Shown here one piece after another: positions 12,154-26,700 of a stretch of 64,000 nt of DNA; the first letter of the stretch is position 1, and each line of letters begins with the position of its first letter. Origin of the DNA: Solen grandis (taxonomy: Eukaryota > Mollusca > Bivalvia > Adapedonta > Solenidae); assembly GCA_021229015.1 (NCBI GenBank), contig CM037790.1, forward strand, positions 51,716,997-51,780,996, given 5' to 3'. The notes beneath the pieces were generated by a model. That model worked only from the letters and a program-made list of their open reading frames with translations, was not told where the DNA came from and searched no databases. A program made the position numbers and the translations under genes.

Positions 12154-12297
12154 ACTTGCTACAGCTAACTTCAAATACCTGAGAAACATGCATTTACCCT
12201 TCTTACTAACTGTCCAGATTATTCTGTTTAATACTAGTCAAAAAAGTACCATGGCAACCTGTAAAGAGGTTATGGGTACATGAAACTTGACAATCAC

Positions 12298-12491
12298 TCA
12301 AACAGCTGTTCCAGAAGAGGAGATAACCATCTGTTTGTTGTCTGGCTGGTCAGCAAGGCTGGGTTCTGCAGCTTCCTCAGTTTTTGCTGATGAAACGTCA
12401 CACTTCTCAGGGGAACAAGCGGCCTTAACTTCAGCATTGTCTCCTGCCTCGATTGGAAAGTCTGATATGGCTTCGTAGAATCGCTCTTTTT
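12298..12491 (-). CDS. Exon 12 of coiled-coil gene, C-terminus and stop
   Basis: 194 nt, phase 1 in, ending TGA at 12298-12300. It begins KERFYEAISDFPIEAGDNAE and ends MVISSSGTAV. It is polar with three cysteines and many Ala/Glu, and has no membrane anchor. The acceptor is CAACTTACAG. Joining in phase 1 to exon 11 (codon G|AA, Glu) is the only open option. Confidence 0.78.
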
Positions 12492-14756
12492 CTGTAAGTT
12501 GAAAAAATCTTTCAAAACAATGGCCCACACATTCATTAAAATGGTTTTTTTTGTTGTTTAAGCATGACATATATTATGTAAGTATTAAAGATACAATGTA
12601 AAAATATAAAAATATATATTTCTTTTTAGTTTTGGGATCAAAATCAGCTTTCCCCTGGATCAACTTCAACCCACAAGATAAATCATGGTATTTCATGGAA
12701 AATAAACCCAAAAATCAAAATACAGTAGAACCTCGCCAAACCGAACATCATTAAACCGAATTCCTCGCCATTTCGAAGTTTATTTTCGGCTGATTTCTTC
12801 CCTTCTTATTTAAACTAACTAGATGTGGGTGTTCCTCGGAACACTTGTGTCGCCTGCATTTAAGCATGTTTGATGAAAGAATTGACTAGAAAATCGATCT
12901 TTTGACAAATTATTGATAAAGCATAATCTATTTTGTGAGGTACAAAATAACACACACACACACATAATATATATATATTTTTTTTTTTGGGGGGGGGGGG
13001 GGGGGAAACAGTGCAATATGTAATAATTTTCCCGAGCACTTTCGACTATACAGTCTTCATCAGAGGAGTGTCAGAATGACTATGAATTCAAAACATTAAC
13101 TGTAAGAAAAATTATGACGTCATTAAGCACTTATGACGTTAATTATATATATGTTACAAGTTTGTAGTCATCATTATCATTATTGAGTTATCATTCTTGT
13201 GTACTGCACTCAGACCAATGAGATCTATCTACTATAAATGTTTAAGGCAACACTTTACAAGTTATGCACCACACAAGAATTAAACCAAAAAAAAAAAAAC
13301 CAAAAATACAACAGTTATCATTCTTGCACAATGCACTCCATGAGATCTTTCCACCTGTGAGGTTTCAAAGTAATACCTCAAATACTTTTCGTGTTATGCT
13401 CCAGACAAAAATGAAGTCTGAGTATCAACAAAGGGCAATAACTCAGAAAATAAAACAGAGTTATCATTCATATGCACTGCACTACAAATCCATGAGATCT
13501 TTCCATCTATGAAGTTTCAAAGCAATATCTCAAATACTTTTTGGTTATGGTCCGGACAAAAATAAAATCTCAGAATCAACAAAGGGTAATAACTCAGAAA
13601 ATACTTAAGTCAGAGTTATCATTCTTGTGCACTGCACTCCACCTCAATGTGATCTATCCATGTTTTAAGTTTCAAGGTGATACCTCAAATACTTTTTGAG
13701 TTATGGTCCGGACAAAAATAAAATCTCAGAATCAACAAAGGGTAATAACTCAGAAAATACGAAAGTCAGAGTTATCATTCTTGTGCACTGCACTCCACCT
13801 CAATGTGATCTATCCATGTTTTAAGTTTCAAGGTGATACCTCAAATACTTTTCGAGTTATGCTCCGGACAAGAAAGTGTGACGCCGACGACGCCGACGAC
13901 GACGACGACGACGGACAAAGTGATCCCTATGTGTCTGCCATGCTATGCAGGCGACACAAAAATAAATGTTTAGTCCGAATTTCGCTATTTTGAAGTAAAA
14001 ATCCCGGTCCGGAGGTTGCAATTCATGTACATTTTTCAATTTTTATTTCAAAGTCATATTTCATAAATTTTCGTGAACTAATTATCGTCCTTATTATCAA
14101 TCGTATCCGGGTCAGTAACCAAGTTTATTTTGTAGAGGCACCAGGAGTGATGGCTCAGGCAAGTTTTTCACACCTTTTTTCGAGATTGGGTTGGGCAACA
14201 TGTGTCCCACCGGAAATGTTGATTATTGCTTATCGATGACTTGACAGGTTGCATAATATGCACGTGCCAGCAGATAAACCCGGTGACAGATCTTTAGTAC
14301 ATTTCATATCATCGCGTTCGTAACCGACATGCTACGCTACCTGAGGAAGCAGATCAACGGTAAAAATATGTATCATTGCTTGACATGGTAGAATGATTAT
14401 GTTCATCAGTAGATCATGATATATTTTCATTACTTTTCATAAATTGCAAATAGTATATACGTACACCTAATAGGTGATTTTCACGACATAACGATTTCCA
14501 CAATATGCAGCGGTAATGAAAACACAGACATGTACGCTGACAAACTGAAATTTCCATCGGATTTTTAATCCGAATAATCGTTATTTCGAAGTTTTCAGCT
14601 TGGTCCCAAGGACTTTGATTTAACAAGGTTCTACTGTATTAAATTCATGATGATCATTATGTGAGTATTTATAGCAAAACAGGAAATGGCAAATTTAAGT
14701 TTTATTGACATTTACTGACAAAAAGAGAGAGAGAGAAAAATAAGATGTGATGCCCT

Positions 14757-14799
<43 letters not shown>

Positions 14800-17700
14800 A
14801 AATCATAACCCTGATTTGACTTCACAAATCTAAACTCTTATGATATTATGGAAATTGGGCTCTGCCCCCTGCCAGCCATAAATTGAGTGAGTACTTTTGG
14901 ACAAGAAGAATTTTTTAATTTGTACTATATACATTTAAGGAAAATCGGCTCTGCCTCCTGGCAGCCATGTTTTTCAGTGATCAAAATAATTTGAACAATG
15001 TTGGTAGACAGTGACTTAAGGAACATCTGTGCCAAATAACTTTGAAATCCAGCTAGTACTTTTGGAGGAGAAGATTTTTTATTAAAAAAATTACATTTTT
15101 TCCCCTTTCTGTTGCCATGGCAACCAGATTTTGGCATGGAATTCAATTATTTGAACAACTTTGAAAGAAATTGGCCCAGTAGTTTAGGAGGAGTTGTCAT
15201 TTTAAATTAGATGTTGACAACGTACACCAGACATTTATCGGTCACAATAGCTCACCTTGAGCACGTTGTGCTTAGGTGAGCTAAAAAAGATGGAACCCCC
15301 ACCTTCTGAAACATGTCATTTAAAATATTACTGTCTAGCAAAGAAACAGATGAGCTTTATTGGCTAATTTAATATTACCATTTACCATTAGAAATAATTG
15401 AGTATCAGTGAAAAGTTATTATTAGTATTAGTAAATATTACCCGGTCATTTTTAATTTAATTGAGTTACAATATAACACAGTATCTAAAATATAATTACC
15501 ATGATATAGCAGTGTACAGCTATATATACTTCTTTTCAGAAATCAGAGTCACTTAATTAAGAAAGTTAAATTTAAGTTGTGGGTGTCTATTAAGTCTTAG
15601 ATGTAAGTAATGTTATGCAAATCTTAATACAAAATTAATTGAGTCTCCGAGATTTTAAATTGAGTTTTGTAACCCATCAATTTGAAAATAATTTGGTATT
15701 TGCCGATTTTTTAATTGAGTACTTACGTATATACAAAGTCTATCTGTTCCTCTTGAGAGGTTTCATTTACTTCAGATAAATACTTTAGAAATATTGCTCT
15801 CAAATGCTATTATCAATGTTGTAATTTCACAAAGTCAGGATCTGCAAGTCTGCCTCAAGTAGACAAATTTTAGAATTATCCAAAAGTGCACAACTACAGA
15901 TAAAAGATGATATACCTGTGAAGTTTCATTAATTCAGGATAAATGCATCTGGATTCAAGCATAACATTCCACAATATGCTATACACCACTGATACACTAC
16001 ATATACATTATAACATGCTCTTAAAGTTAAATCTTTTTTCCCCTATATTTATTATATATAATAATGAATCAATTACTAAACAAGCTCTCACAACTTATAT
16101 AAATCACCTTCAGTGGCTAGGTTGGTGGCATTAGTGGTTATTATTGTGAGAGAAAACTTGAGTTCACAGGACAGGGACAAGCCACGTGTCTAATACTACA
16201 GAACCCTTTCATGTATGTGACCAGGAGTCAAATTCGGGACGCATTCAGGTAAGACGCAAAGAGATTTACAACAATGCTATCCAAGTACCCAACGTTATAA
16301 AGTGAAATCTTTATTACTGTCAAACGCTAAACCCTATATATTTTTTTTGGATTTGTATAAAGTTTAAACTTATTTATTTTATGTTGTTTGGAAACAATCT
16401 TCTTACAATTTATATTTAACTCTCTTCATGGTGAGACACACCAATGACTATATTGCACGAGGTTCCTCCCTTTCCCAGTCACTGAATGTCATTATATATT
16501 CTCAAAATGCAGCCCTGTAGCTTTACACCAACTCAACACATTTTAAAGTTAAATACTTATGATGTTCTGTGAACTGCAGACACAGTCAGTCTGATGGACA
16601 GACAGAAGCAACTATCCAGTCTATATATGCTCCTACCACAATTTAACCCCTATCCCCAAAGTGCAGCTTAAACAACAAAGATGCTTCAACATGCAGTGTA
16701 TATTGATTACTGCATGCATATTCATGACAAGGAAGTCAATACAAGAGCACCGAATGTGGATGCCATTGCTTGCCTGTTGTATTTTTTTTTTTTTTTTTTT
16801 TTAAAAAAAGGTGGAGATAGATAAGGTCAAAAGATATGGCCCTTGATGAACATGTAGTCCGTGCACCATGCAATTGTGAACAGGTATGTGGATTTGATTA
16901 CAGAATGTTTAATAGTTTTAGAAGTTATGACCAAGGTTCAGATTTTTACTGCAATTTTTAAAAAATAATTGACATGATGGACCTAAGAGTTATGGCCCTT
17001 GATAGGAATGTAGCTCTTGTGAAAGTGATTAAGTATGCAAAGTTTGATGACAAATGGTTTAATAGTTTAGAAGTTTTGGCCAAGGTTTAATTTTTTCACC
17101 ACATTGACACCATCAATGATTCCAACGATGAAGACACCAGAGTGATGACAATACTTTTTATCTTTGAAACACTGAAAAGCTAATAAAAAAATTATCATTT
17201 TATGATTTGCTTGGTTCACTGAAAGCGCAGTTTTACATTCTTAAAATGTGATCCATTATAACACCTTGGAACCCAAATATAGCACTATAATGGATCTGCA
17301 CTGTACCTGTCGAACATTATTCAGAATGAATATTGTCCTAACCTGCACATTTCTGAAGGTAAGGTTCAATATTGAGGGCGTGTACACCATCCTGCAGAAC
17401 TTGCACCCCCTGGTCTGACTCTGGGACCTCCTGGCTTCCACTGGTCACATCCTCAACCTCCTGGAGATATATATAGAACAGGGTTAATGTCAACTGAACT
17501 GTGTGTGGTAAAATACTGCAATTAATCAAAGAGGGAGAGAGCGACAGAGGATTGGGACAAAGATGGTGGGTAATTGAGAGACAAAAAAAGAGAAACTGAG
17601 AGGGAGACAGGACTGGAAGATGGCTAGGAGAAACAAAGAGAGAATGCATAAAAAGGAGAAACAGACAGAAATACAGAGAGAGAAACAGATGGATAGACAA

Positions 17701-20700
17701 ACAAAATAAACTGGCATATGGTCTAGTGCAAGTTTTTTTTCTGCAATTTTAGAAAAACTTTAAACTGTTTTATGGCCCCATGTTCTCGAAATTAAAAATG
17801 GTACTTAAGTATGATTTCCATACCTCTACTCAAACTAAGCCCATTAGTTTCAATAGGGATTTGAGTATGATACTCAAATCAGAGTCTGAGATCATACTAA
17901 GTTTTTTCAAGAACACGGGGCATGGAATACAGCCCAAAAGCTTACAATGTTATCTGCAGCATGTGCTAGCCTCTCTGACTCCTCAGCTTGTTTACACTGT
18001 TCCTTCACGTAGCTGACAGACAGGGGATCAAACACGATTCTCTCACCAGACTCAACTGCCTCTACATCTGTCCCTATGGATAAATGTGCCTTTTTTCAGA
18101 TGACAAGGAAGGGTGAAGAATTGCAATGTTTATCATGGAAAGAGAAATCCGGGGGTATCATTTGGGAAAAGATGCATAAATTTCAGAGGGGAACAGCCAC
18201 TGATAAAGAAATAAGTCCTAGATAGAAACAGCTGATTTCATTACACACCTAGGGCTATTTCATATATAGCAGTATTTGAAATTATCCGAAAAAGTACAGG
18301 TCTGTTAGACATACAATTTTTTCTTTTTTAAACATTTTTTTTTAACCAGTTCATTTCTGTCTAGACACATTAAAATTCTACAAAGATGGGCTCAAAGGTC
18401 ACTTCAAATCTGAATTATCATTCAAGAATGTATGTTCTAATTCCTCCATTTTTCTCTCTATATTTAATCCACTACTCTCTCTCTGAATTACTTGCATAAG
18501 TCAACATTGTCAAATCTTTTTAATCATGTACATTGCACATATTATTACCAACAAGAGGGCCAAGATGGCCCAAGATCGCTCACCTGAGAAAAGTATCATT
18601 CATTGCCTGTACAAAACAGATTGCTTAAGAATAAGATGATGAGTGAAACATGTTCAGGAATTTCTGACCCATCCACAAAGATACATCATGACAAACATTC
18701 TGCCAAATTTGAGATGATTGGACCAAATGTTCTCAAGATAAACAAGTTTTTCTAAATTTGACCTATGACCTACTTTTCTATCCAGCCCACCATTTTCAAC
18801 TGGTTCGAGATATCATCAAGACAAACATTCTGACCAAGTTTGAGGAAGATTGGATCAAAATTGTGGCCTCTAGTGTGTAAACAAGATTGTTCTAAGATTT
18901 GACCTACTGACCTACTTTTTGATCCAACCTGACCCATTTTCTAAAGGGTTCAAGATATTATCAAGACAAACTTTCTGACCAAGTTTGAGGAAGATTGGAT
19001 CAAAATTGTGGCCTCTAGTGTGTAAACAAGATTTTTCTAAGATTTGACCATGACCTACTTTTGATCCAACCGACCCATTTTCGAAAGGGTTCAAGATATT
19101 ATCAAGACAAACATTCTGACCAAGTTTGAGGAAGATTGGATCAAAATTGTGGCCTCTAGTGTGTAAACAAGATTTTTCTAAGATTTGACCTACTGACCTA
19201 CTTTTGGATCCAACCTGACCCATTTTCGAAAGGGTTCAAGATATTATCAAGACAAACATTCTGACCAAGTTTGAGGAAGATTGGATCAAAATTGTGGCCT
19301 CTAGTGTGTAAACATCAAAATTGTTGAGGGACGACTGACGACGGACAATCAAGTATCCCAAAAGCTCACCCTGAGCTATGCTCAGGTGAGCTAAAAAGCA
19401 GGTCCTCTCTTGTTTTTCAATGCTTAATTCATATAGTGATCATGCCCACATGCCAAGTTTCATTGAAATATCTCCAAAACTAAACAAGTAGTTAGTGGCA
19501 CAAACTTTCAGACCATGCGATCAACGACAGACCAGCTGATTATAGAAGACTCCTAAAAAGAAGTACATTTCTGTACAGAACTGGAGTGTACTAACCAATA
19601 CCAAAGGCCTGTACAGCTGCCACATCCCCATCTGTACTGGTACCAGGCAAGTACTCCCCACGGTCACAGTGAGCACATCCGACACCAGGTTCAGCCTCTG
19701 ATCTCTGTCCAGCCGCCCAAAACTCTCCCGTATCAGGTTCATCTCCGGTGTGGACACACTACCGGGAGTACCGCTCATCTCAGGGGTGGCAGTGAGGTCA
19801 GGAGTTCGAGTAGGGTCTGGAGTTCCAGTTGTGTCGCTGTCTCCTAGCTCTTCTTCCTCCTGTAAAATAATTATTGTTGCATTTCTATGCATGTACCAGT
19901 GCATTAAATTCTTAACATTTTATGTATTGAAAACAACATTGTTTGGCAGTTTAAGTAAACTCAAGTGTCTCACAAATTCTTAATTTACAGCAATATGAAT
20001 TACTTTGAATATTCAGTAAGTTATAGAATTAACATTAAAACACATTCTAGAGTAAATTCTGTAGGCTATTGACTCATGAATGTTTAAGCTTATCAAACAT
20101 GACTTAATCCTATGTACCTTATTCATGTACAAATTTATGACTCGTGGAATATTGATTGACTTAGCTTTAAATGGTATTTGAAACAAAACATGAATACAAT
20201 GTATAAAATTACTCTAATTATCAGTGTGTTATCTATAAAGGTACAGATATCTGCTTGGCATGCTTATGCTTTTGACACCGGAATAAAAAAAACTAGAAAT
20301 TAATTTGAAGAAATTCTTCTCCTTTTATCCTTTTGTAGAGGTTATTGTGAACACATGTTATTGAATATACATGTATATGCATTTGCATGTTTTTTTTTGT
20401 TGTTTTTTTTATTAGGATCATTTAAAAAAAAAAATCATGAAATATAAAACTCAAATATTTGTTATTCATTTATGAAGTTGCGTTTAGAATAAAAACCTTG
20501 ACGCTCGCCAGACCAAAAGGCCACCAGACAACTGTTCGCCAATCTAATAATCAGATTTTTCCTTTGGAAAACCTGGTTAAAACATCACAGAGAGAGATGA
20601 AAGGGTAAAATAACTAGAACTATCACTGAAGGTGATAAATACTCACATGACAATTGTGATACACAGGCCAATCTTCTGTGAGGCTGGGGTATAATAAACA

Positions 20701-23700
20701 AAGAAATAGATAGAGAGACAGACAAATAGAAATTGAGAGAGAGAGGAGGGGACTAAGTATACCTGGAGACAATCATCAGGTCCCATGAGTCCCTCTATGA
20801 TGGCCTTCAGTTCCCGGTTCTGTTCCTGTAGCTGCTGTATACAGCTCTGTTGGTGGATGATGAACAGCTTCAGTTCCGAGATCTGCAGTGACAACAAACA
20901 CACATTGTTACCAGGGTTGACAAGCACTCATAATTAGGACATTTTAACTACTCAGCCACTGAGAACATTTGAGAAATTCTAGGAGCATTTGAGAAATTCT
21001 AGTAAAACTCAGAAAATGTTGAAGGTTTTGAATAAGTTGTAATGTTTCTAAATTTACAGAATTTTTGTGATTTTTGTAAAATAATTATTGTTGCATTTTT
21101 ATGCATGTACCAGCTAGTGAAATAAAATCTTAACATTTTATGTCCTAAAAACAAATTTTTAGGACAATATAAGTAAAGTCTATTTCACCAATTTTATTTT
21201 GCAAAAATATGGATCACTAATATTAACTAATTAAAGAATTAACATAAAATCACATTCTGAAGTAAATTCTGTTGGCTGTTGACTCATAGATGTTTAACCC
21301 TTTCCCTCATAGAGGACACCATGAAAAGACCTATGCGAACAGCATAAAACCTGATCAGCCTGCGAGTTACTTTCTCGCAGGCTGATCAGGTTTTATGCTG
21401 TTCGCTGCTCCTCAGTGGTCTGGAAATGAGGATTTTGTAATTAAATTTGGTAAGGTTTAACTGTGGTTTTCTGCAGATCAGGCTTTATGTGATACCTATT
21501 GAGGGCGTCAAAATGAGTCTATATGAGTGAAAGGGTTAAGCTTATCAAATGACTTAGATAACTGAACTAAATTTATCACTAAAGGTGATGAATAACCCCA
21601 AATCCAACCTTGTCTTAAGGTAAAGCCCTTGTAATGGATCCGCTACATCTTAGACCACTTAACCTCTACCAAGATAACCAAGGTACCCTAATGAAACATT
21701 AGGAAACCTTGGTTATCTCCGCTAAAGGCCATGATGTCCAAAATGTAGCAGAACCATTACAGGGACCTCACCTTAATGCAATGTGTGCATAGGACAGAAT
21801 GTGACGCATGAGATTCCTATATTGCCCCCACTTCTGTAAAGCGGGAGTATCATAAGCACAATAAGCCAGTGTTTTATTAAATGATAAACATTTGGAAAAA
21901 ATTCAGTTATTTTATCATTCCATGTATATTGTTATTTTGCTGTTTGAAAATGTTGTAAATATAGTTTCATTAATTTTGTTGTCTCATTATGTGGACCATA
22001 TGGAAGATTGGTTTATGCCATTTATTTTATCCATTTAATAACTTACTTATTGCATTGGATAGTAATTAACCAGAAATATATAATCTCTGCACCAGTACTT
22101 GTGTTAAATATACAAACTGAACATTTTTCTTATCAATTCTTTCTAATGGGCCATCAATAAAAGGTTGCCAGTTTGTCAGGTTAAAATAAATAAGTAATAA
22201 TGGTTTTGTTAATTCCAAAATACTTTTTTTAACCATAATTTGATTTATTGTTTGTCATGGGAACATGTTGTTGAAAGTTATTTACAGTCATAAAGACAAC
22301 AACAACAAATGGATAGATTAATACTGAAATCAATAACCCTTGTATATTTTTTTATCAACAACACTTTAAAATAGGAAAATGCAGTCACAATAATAAGATT
22401 TTAATGACTTTTTTATTTTCTTCAAATGTTTAAAAAAAAAAAAGAAAAAGTTTCAAAGACTCCAGTTAAATAAGAAAAGCATCACGCTTTAAGGAGGTTT
22501 TAACAAAGTGTACCCTAAGAGAAAAGGTTAATTGATTGGCTATACATTTACAAAAACATTATATCCCCTTGAATTTGCGTTTCACATATATTTCCCATAA
22601 TTCCATAGCTATTACATACAGCCGATTCTTCTCGGCCCCAAATTTTCCCTGAAGTCATGACGTCATGATGCCAAATGGCATTCCGCCCACAATTAACGAC
22701 CCATGAAACCCAGCGGAATCTTACGATTTATCCAATTAATAGTCTGTAATACCCATAATACATTGCTCCAAGAAAGTTTATGAACATTATGGGAAAATAG
22801 GTAAAAATGTTTAAAGTTCCTAAAATAATCAGCATAATAAAAAAATACCTTTGACTGCTTGCTTAAGTTCATGACCATGGACTTCTCAGCATCAACCCTC
22901 TTGTTCATAATGAGGTCAATGATGCTTTCTTCAAAAGGCTTTTTGGGTAACAATGTGTCATCCACTGTTGTAATAAAACATTAAAATACAATAAATCTAA
23001 AAGAATCATGCAGGCCTTTTCTTTTAATAATGTGAAGGGGCCTTATTACTATAATTTTGGGGAAAAAAATACACATTTTTGGGGGGAGGTCAGGGAAAAG
23101 AAAATTCCTGGCATCTTTCCTTCTGAAAACTTCATTAAATGTTTGCAGATTTCCTCAAATTTGCTTAATTAACTCCAAGTCTTTTTTACCCATTTGAGAA
23201 AAATGGTGATTTTTCCAAGGAGACATGGTGTTAAGGTCTGTCATCTGTATAAACAAGACTGGTGAAATGTTTTCATACCTTACATTTTATGTGTTACTTC
23301 ATAAGAAGTAATTCTGGAGTAATTTAAGCCTGTTTTTTTTATTCGTGGTTAGCCTGACAATGTAATATGAAAAGGCATTTAGTTACACCTTTTGCAACTG
23401 ATTTCCTTGAGCACTTAAGCTTTCTACACTCTTAAACACAAGACAAACACCATCAACCAATGTCCATCAAAATTATAAAGTAGGAAATACTGAAAAAAAA
23501 AATATAAAAAAAATCCTCAAACTTGTTTTTTTTTTTTTTTTGTTGTTTTTTTTTAAACAAAAGTGCATGCACCCATATGATACAAACAGCACACAAAAAA
23601 TCCTTATGCGACTTTTGTCCTCTCAAAATGACCTTGATCTAGTACCTTGTTTCACTGCATACCTTTGTTCAAACTGAGAAAACCACAAAGCAATAAACAT

Positions 23701-26700
23701 GCATCCTTACTATTAATACCACTGTAATAACTCTTATAGTGTAAAGCCATTAAAAAAAAAAAAGACTGCTGAAAAAAAATTAAAAAAATCCAAAGTCACA
23801 TCTTTGCTTCTTGGTGATAATTTAATTGTTGCAAACTTTCTAAATGTGTGCAAGTGTATCAAGTGCACCACAAATCCCATTTAGCTACGAATTTTAATAT
23901 CTGCATCCCAAGGGCATAAAACACTACAATTCAAAAAGATGCACCATAAGCATCTAAAATTCATTGCAATAGGATGAGTACATGCACAAAGTTCATCGGA
24001 AATCTGGAGAAAAAAAACAAAAAAAACAACAAAAAAACAATCAAGTTATAATGTGCATCATAAATTCCAGTATGCCATCAATATCAACTATCTAACTATT
24101 GGCAAATATTTCTTCAGTGTTATGAATTCACCTCTCTAACTTGCCACACACATGAATAACATATGCGAATATAGAGTACCATTTGTAACCATCAAAATTC
24201 TTCCACAGTACAAATTGTTCTTTTTTTCTTTTTTGTAATCTAAAAACAGCCCAGAGGACTCATTAATAAAATATGATTTTATTATTTCTTTATTAATTAA
24301 TTTATTTTTCTCTACAACTTAGTATCACAAAGGAATAACTGATTTTAATATCAGATTTATATTCCTTAATCTGATTGTGTTTTTATTACAACTTATCTTG
24401 GGTTACTTTGATTTATTATATCTCTTTAAACATCTGGCTCGCCTTCCAACATTAATACCGGTACGTTGCGCTAAATAATTCATTTTAATTCTTAAATACA
24501 GTAGAAATACCGGTACATTTTGCCATTCCTGTTTTATTAAATATTCAAGTACATGACAAAGTTGACATATAATATTATCTTAATAATTAACAATATTTGT
24601 TAAGAAATGAAATGTTTGGGTATTGTTATTAGAAAAAAAAGAAAACAAATATTATAACTATACATCTATGTAAAATGAATGAGAAAATAAAATGTACTGT
24701 TAAATAGCATGCCTTTTATCCAAGTAAGGAAGAAGGGGCTTTTACACATATTATGTGGCAAACATGTCATTTTCCTTTTCTTGGAGAAAAAATAAATTAC
24801 TTATTCAGGAAAACTGCATGATATAATTTTTAAAGGGTTCATGATGTCTATGAGTGGCTTAATTATGATAAAGGTCATAAAGCTTTGCCTTTGACTTAAA
24901 TGAAGAAAATCTTAATTTTAAATGTTTTAGATGAAGTCTTATCATGGTGTGCACTATTCGTTATTCAGGCAATAAATTTTCAGCAAACACCCCCATAAAC
25001 AATTAATGGTACAGTCGAAAATTCAGAAAGGACAAGTCCATATCAGAAATTTAGCATAGTAAGGATTCAGATGCTGAACATAGAGTCTTGAGAACCTGCT
25101 CCTACCACTATGGTACCCGGTGCTATACAGCAAGAACAAAGCTCCAATTTCACCAACTTTACTTAGCACTAAGTAATACTTAAAAACTTTAGTAACTCAT
25201 GCATTCAAACATTAAGTTTCCCTGATATTCCATTTCTTAAAGGCATTTCAGCATTTTTTTCTACTGGACAGATTTTTTCTAAAATTTGCACATAAGTACT
25301 TTATACTAACTAAAAAATATATATATATGAATTAAAAATTGGGGGTCACCATGCTTGTTTTAAAGATTAATATTTATGATTTTCACTGTTTACTAAAATT
25401 TGTTAAAAAAATCAAAGCATTAAATATTGGTAAGATTGCATACTTTACATATCAAAATAATATTTACAGAGTATTTTCTTATTATTTTTAACTTGTAATG
25501 TGTTTTATAAGTTACAGATGAAAATACTGTCAAACGTGCATGGGAAGAGCTCTACGGGCAAAAATAGTCATTTTGTCTGGACCAAAATATATACAAAATC
25601 TACCAAAAAGCTATAAAATTTTGTATATTTTTTTCTTGTTTGAAAAAAAAAATTGACGGACGGATCTCCGTTCTTATTTCAGATTCAATCATCTGATATA
25701 TGAAGGCTTTCTGAAAATGTTAAAAAGAAATGTATACCTCACCACGCTTGTTTTTAATTAAATCTGATTTTTTAATGAAACCTTAGCCAAATTTGCATAA
25801 AAACACTTAAATGTGATTTTTTGGACCCTCACCATATGGCAAATATATTTTGAAGCATGTTTAATCATGTTTTTAATACAGTAATCTTAAAATTTGGGGT
25901 TTCCTTTAATATTCTATTAAAAATAAATGAGAAATTCCAAAACTAATTTTTTACCAAAATTTAAAATCAGTGGTAACCCGCTGAAATGTCCTTAACCCTT
26001 TCCCTCATAGAGGAAACAATGAAAAGACCTATGCGAACAGCATAAAACCAGATCAGCCTGTGAGTAACTCGCAGGCTGATCAGGTTTTATGCTGTTCGCT
26101 GCTCCTCAGTGGTCTGGTAATGAGGATTTTACAATTAAATTTGGTAAGGTTTAACTGTGGTTTTCTGCAGATCAGGCTTAATGTGGTACCTATTGAGTGC
26201 GTCAAAATGAGTCTATATGAGGGAAAGGGTTAACAAATATTTGATTGTCTGTTTGGTAACTGTTTACACCAACTAAGTCATATACTTTGATATTTCCTAA
26301 AATATCATTGTTGAAATGTATACATGTATTACTTAGCTCTATAAGCAGGGTTGTCATTATTAACCAATTGCAAAATCACATTTAAATCAGTTGTTTTTCT
26401 GCATTATTTGAAATTTTGAACGTCCAAATCCCTCTTAACCCCTAGCCAAAACTTGTTTAAAATTTTAAGATAAAATCTGTTGCTATATATCTATTCATGA
26501 AGGCCAGACTAATGTTATTGTCCTAAGCTTTACCACTGGACTTTGGCAACTACACATTGCTTTGTCTTATCTGACAAAAACACAAAGTGCTATCTTTCTA
26601 TTTCAGAGAATATTACAACCAATATATTTTTTATACCTATGCCTCTCAAGAACAAAAACTTGCAGTTATTAAATGAATTAGTAATCCACTCATAAGCTGC

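Larger units (their letters stand above)
11285..12297 (-). other. Probable 3' UTR of coiled-coil gene
   Basis: The region from the stop codon to the preferred poly(A) site is AT-rich and contains a TTAA-type MITE (11713-11947). There is no splice evidence. Its end is inferred from the poly(A) signal at 11299-11304 and is uncertain, since two earlier AATAAA motifs exist (12148-12153 and 11975-11980). Confidence 0.4.

Noticed and set aside
13880..13914. Poly-Asp or poly-Arg coding stretch
   Set aside because: It is the (GAC)n tract that marks the end of a repeat element, seen in variant form in other families.
17338..17700. Longer minus-strand open frame through exon 11 (120 codons)
   Set aside because: The N-terminal part is a low-complexity Leu/Ser/Phe stretch from a (GAGA)-rich intron; the acceptor at 17461 removes it.
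19596..19859. Programmed -1 ribosomal frameshift in exon 9
   Set aside because: The TTTTGGGC run is not positioned as X XXY YYZ in the entry frame and no downstream structure was found; a lost base is simpler.
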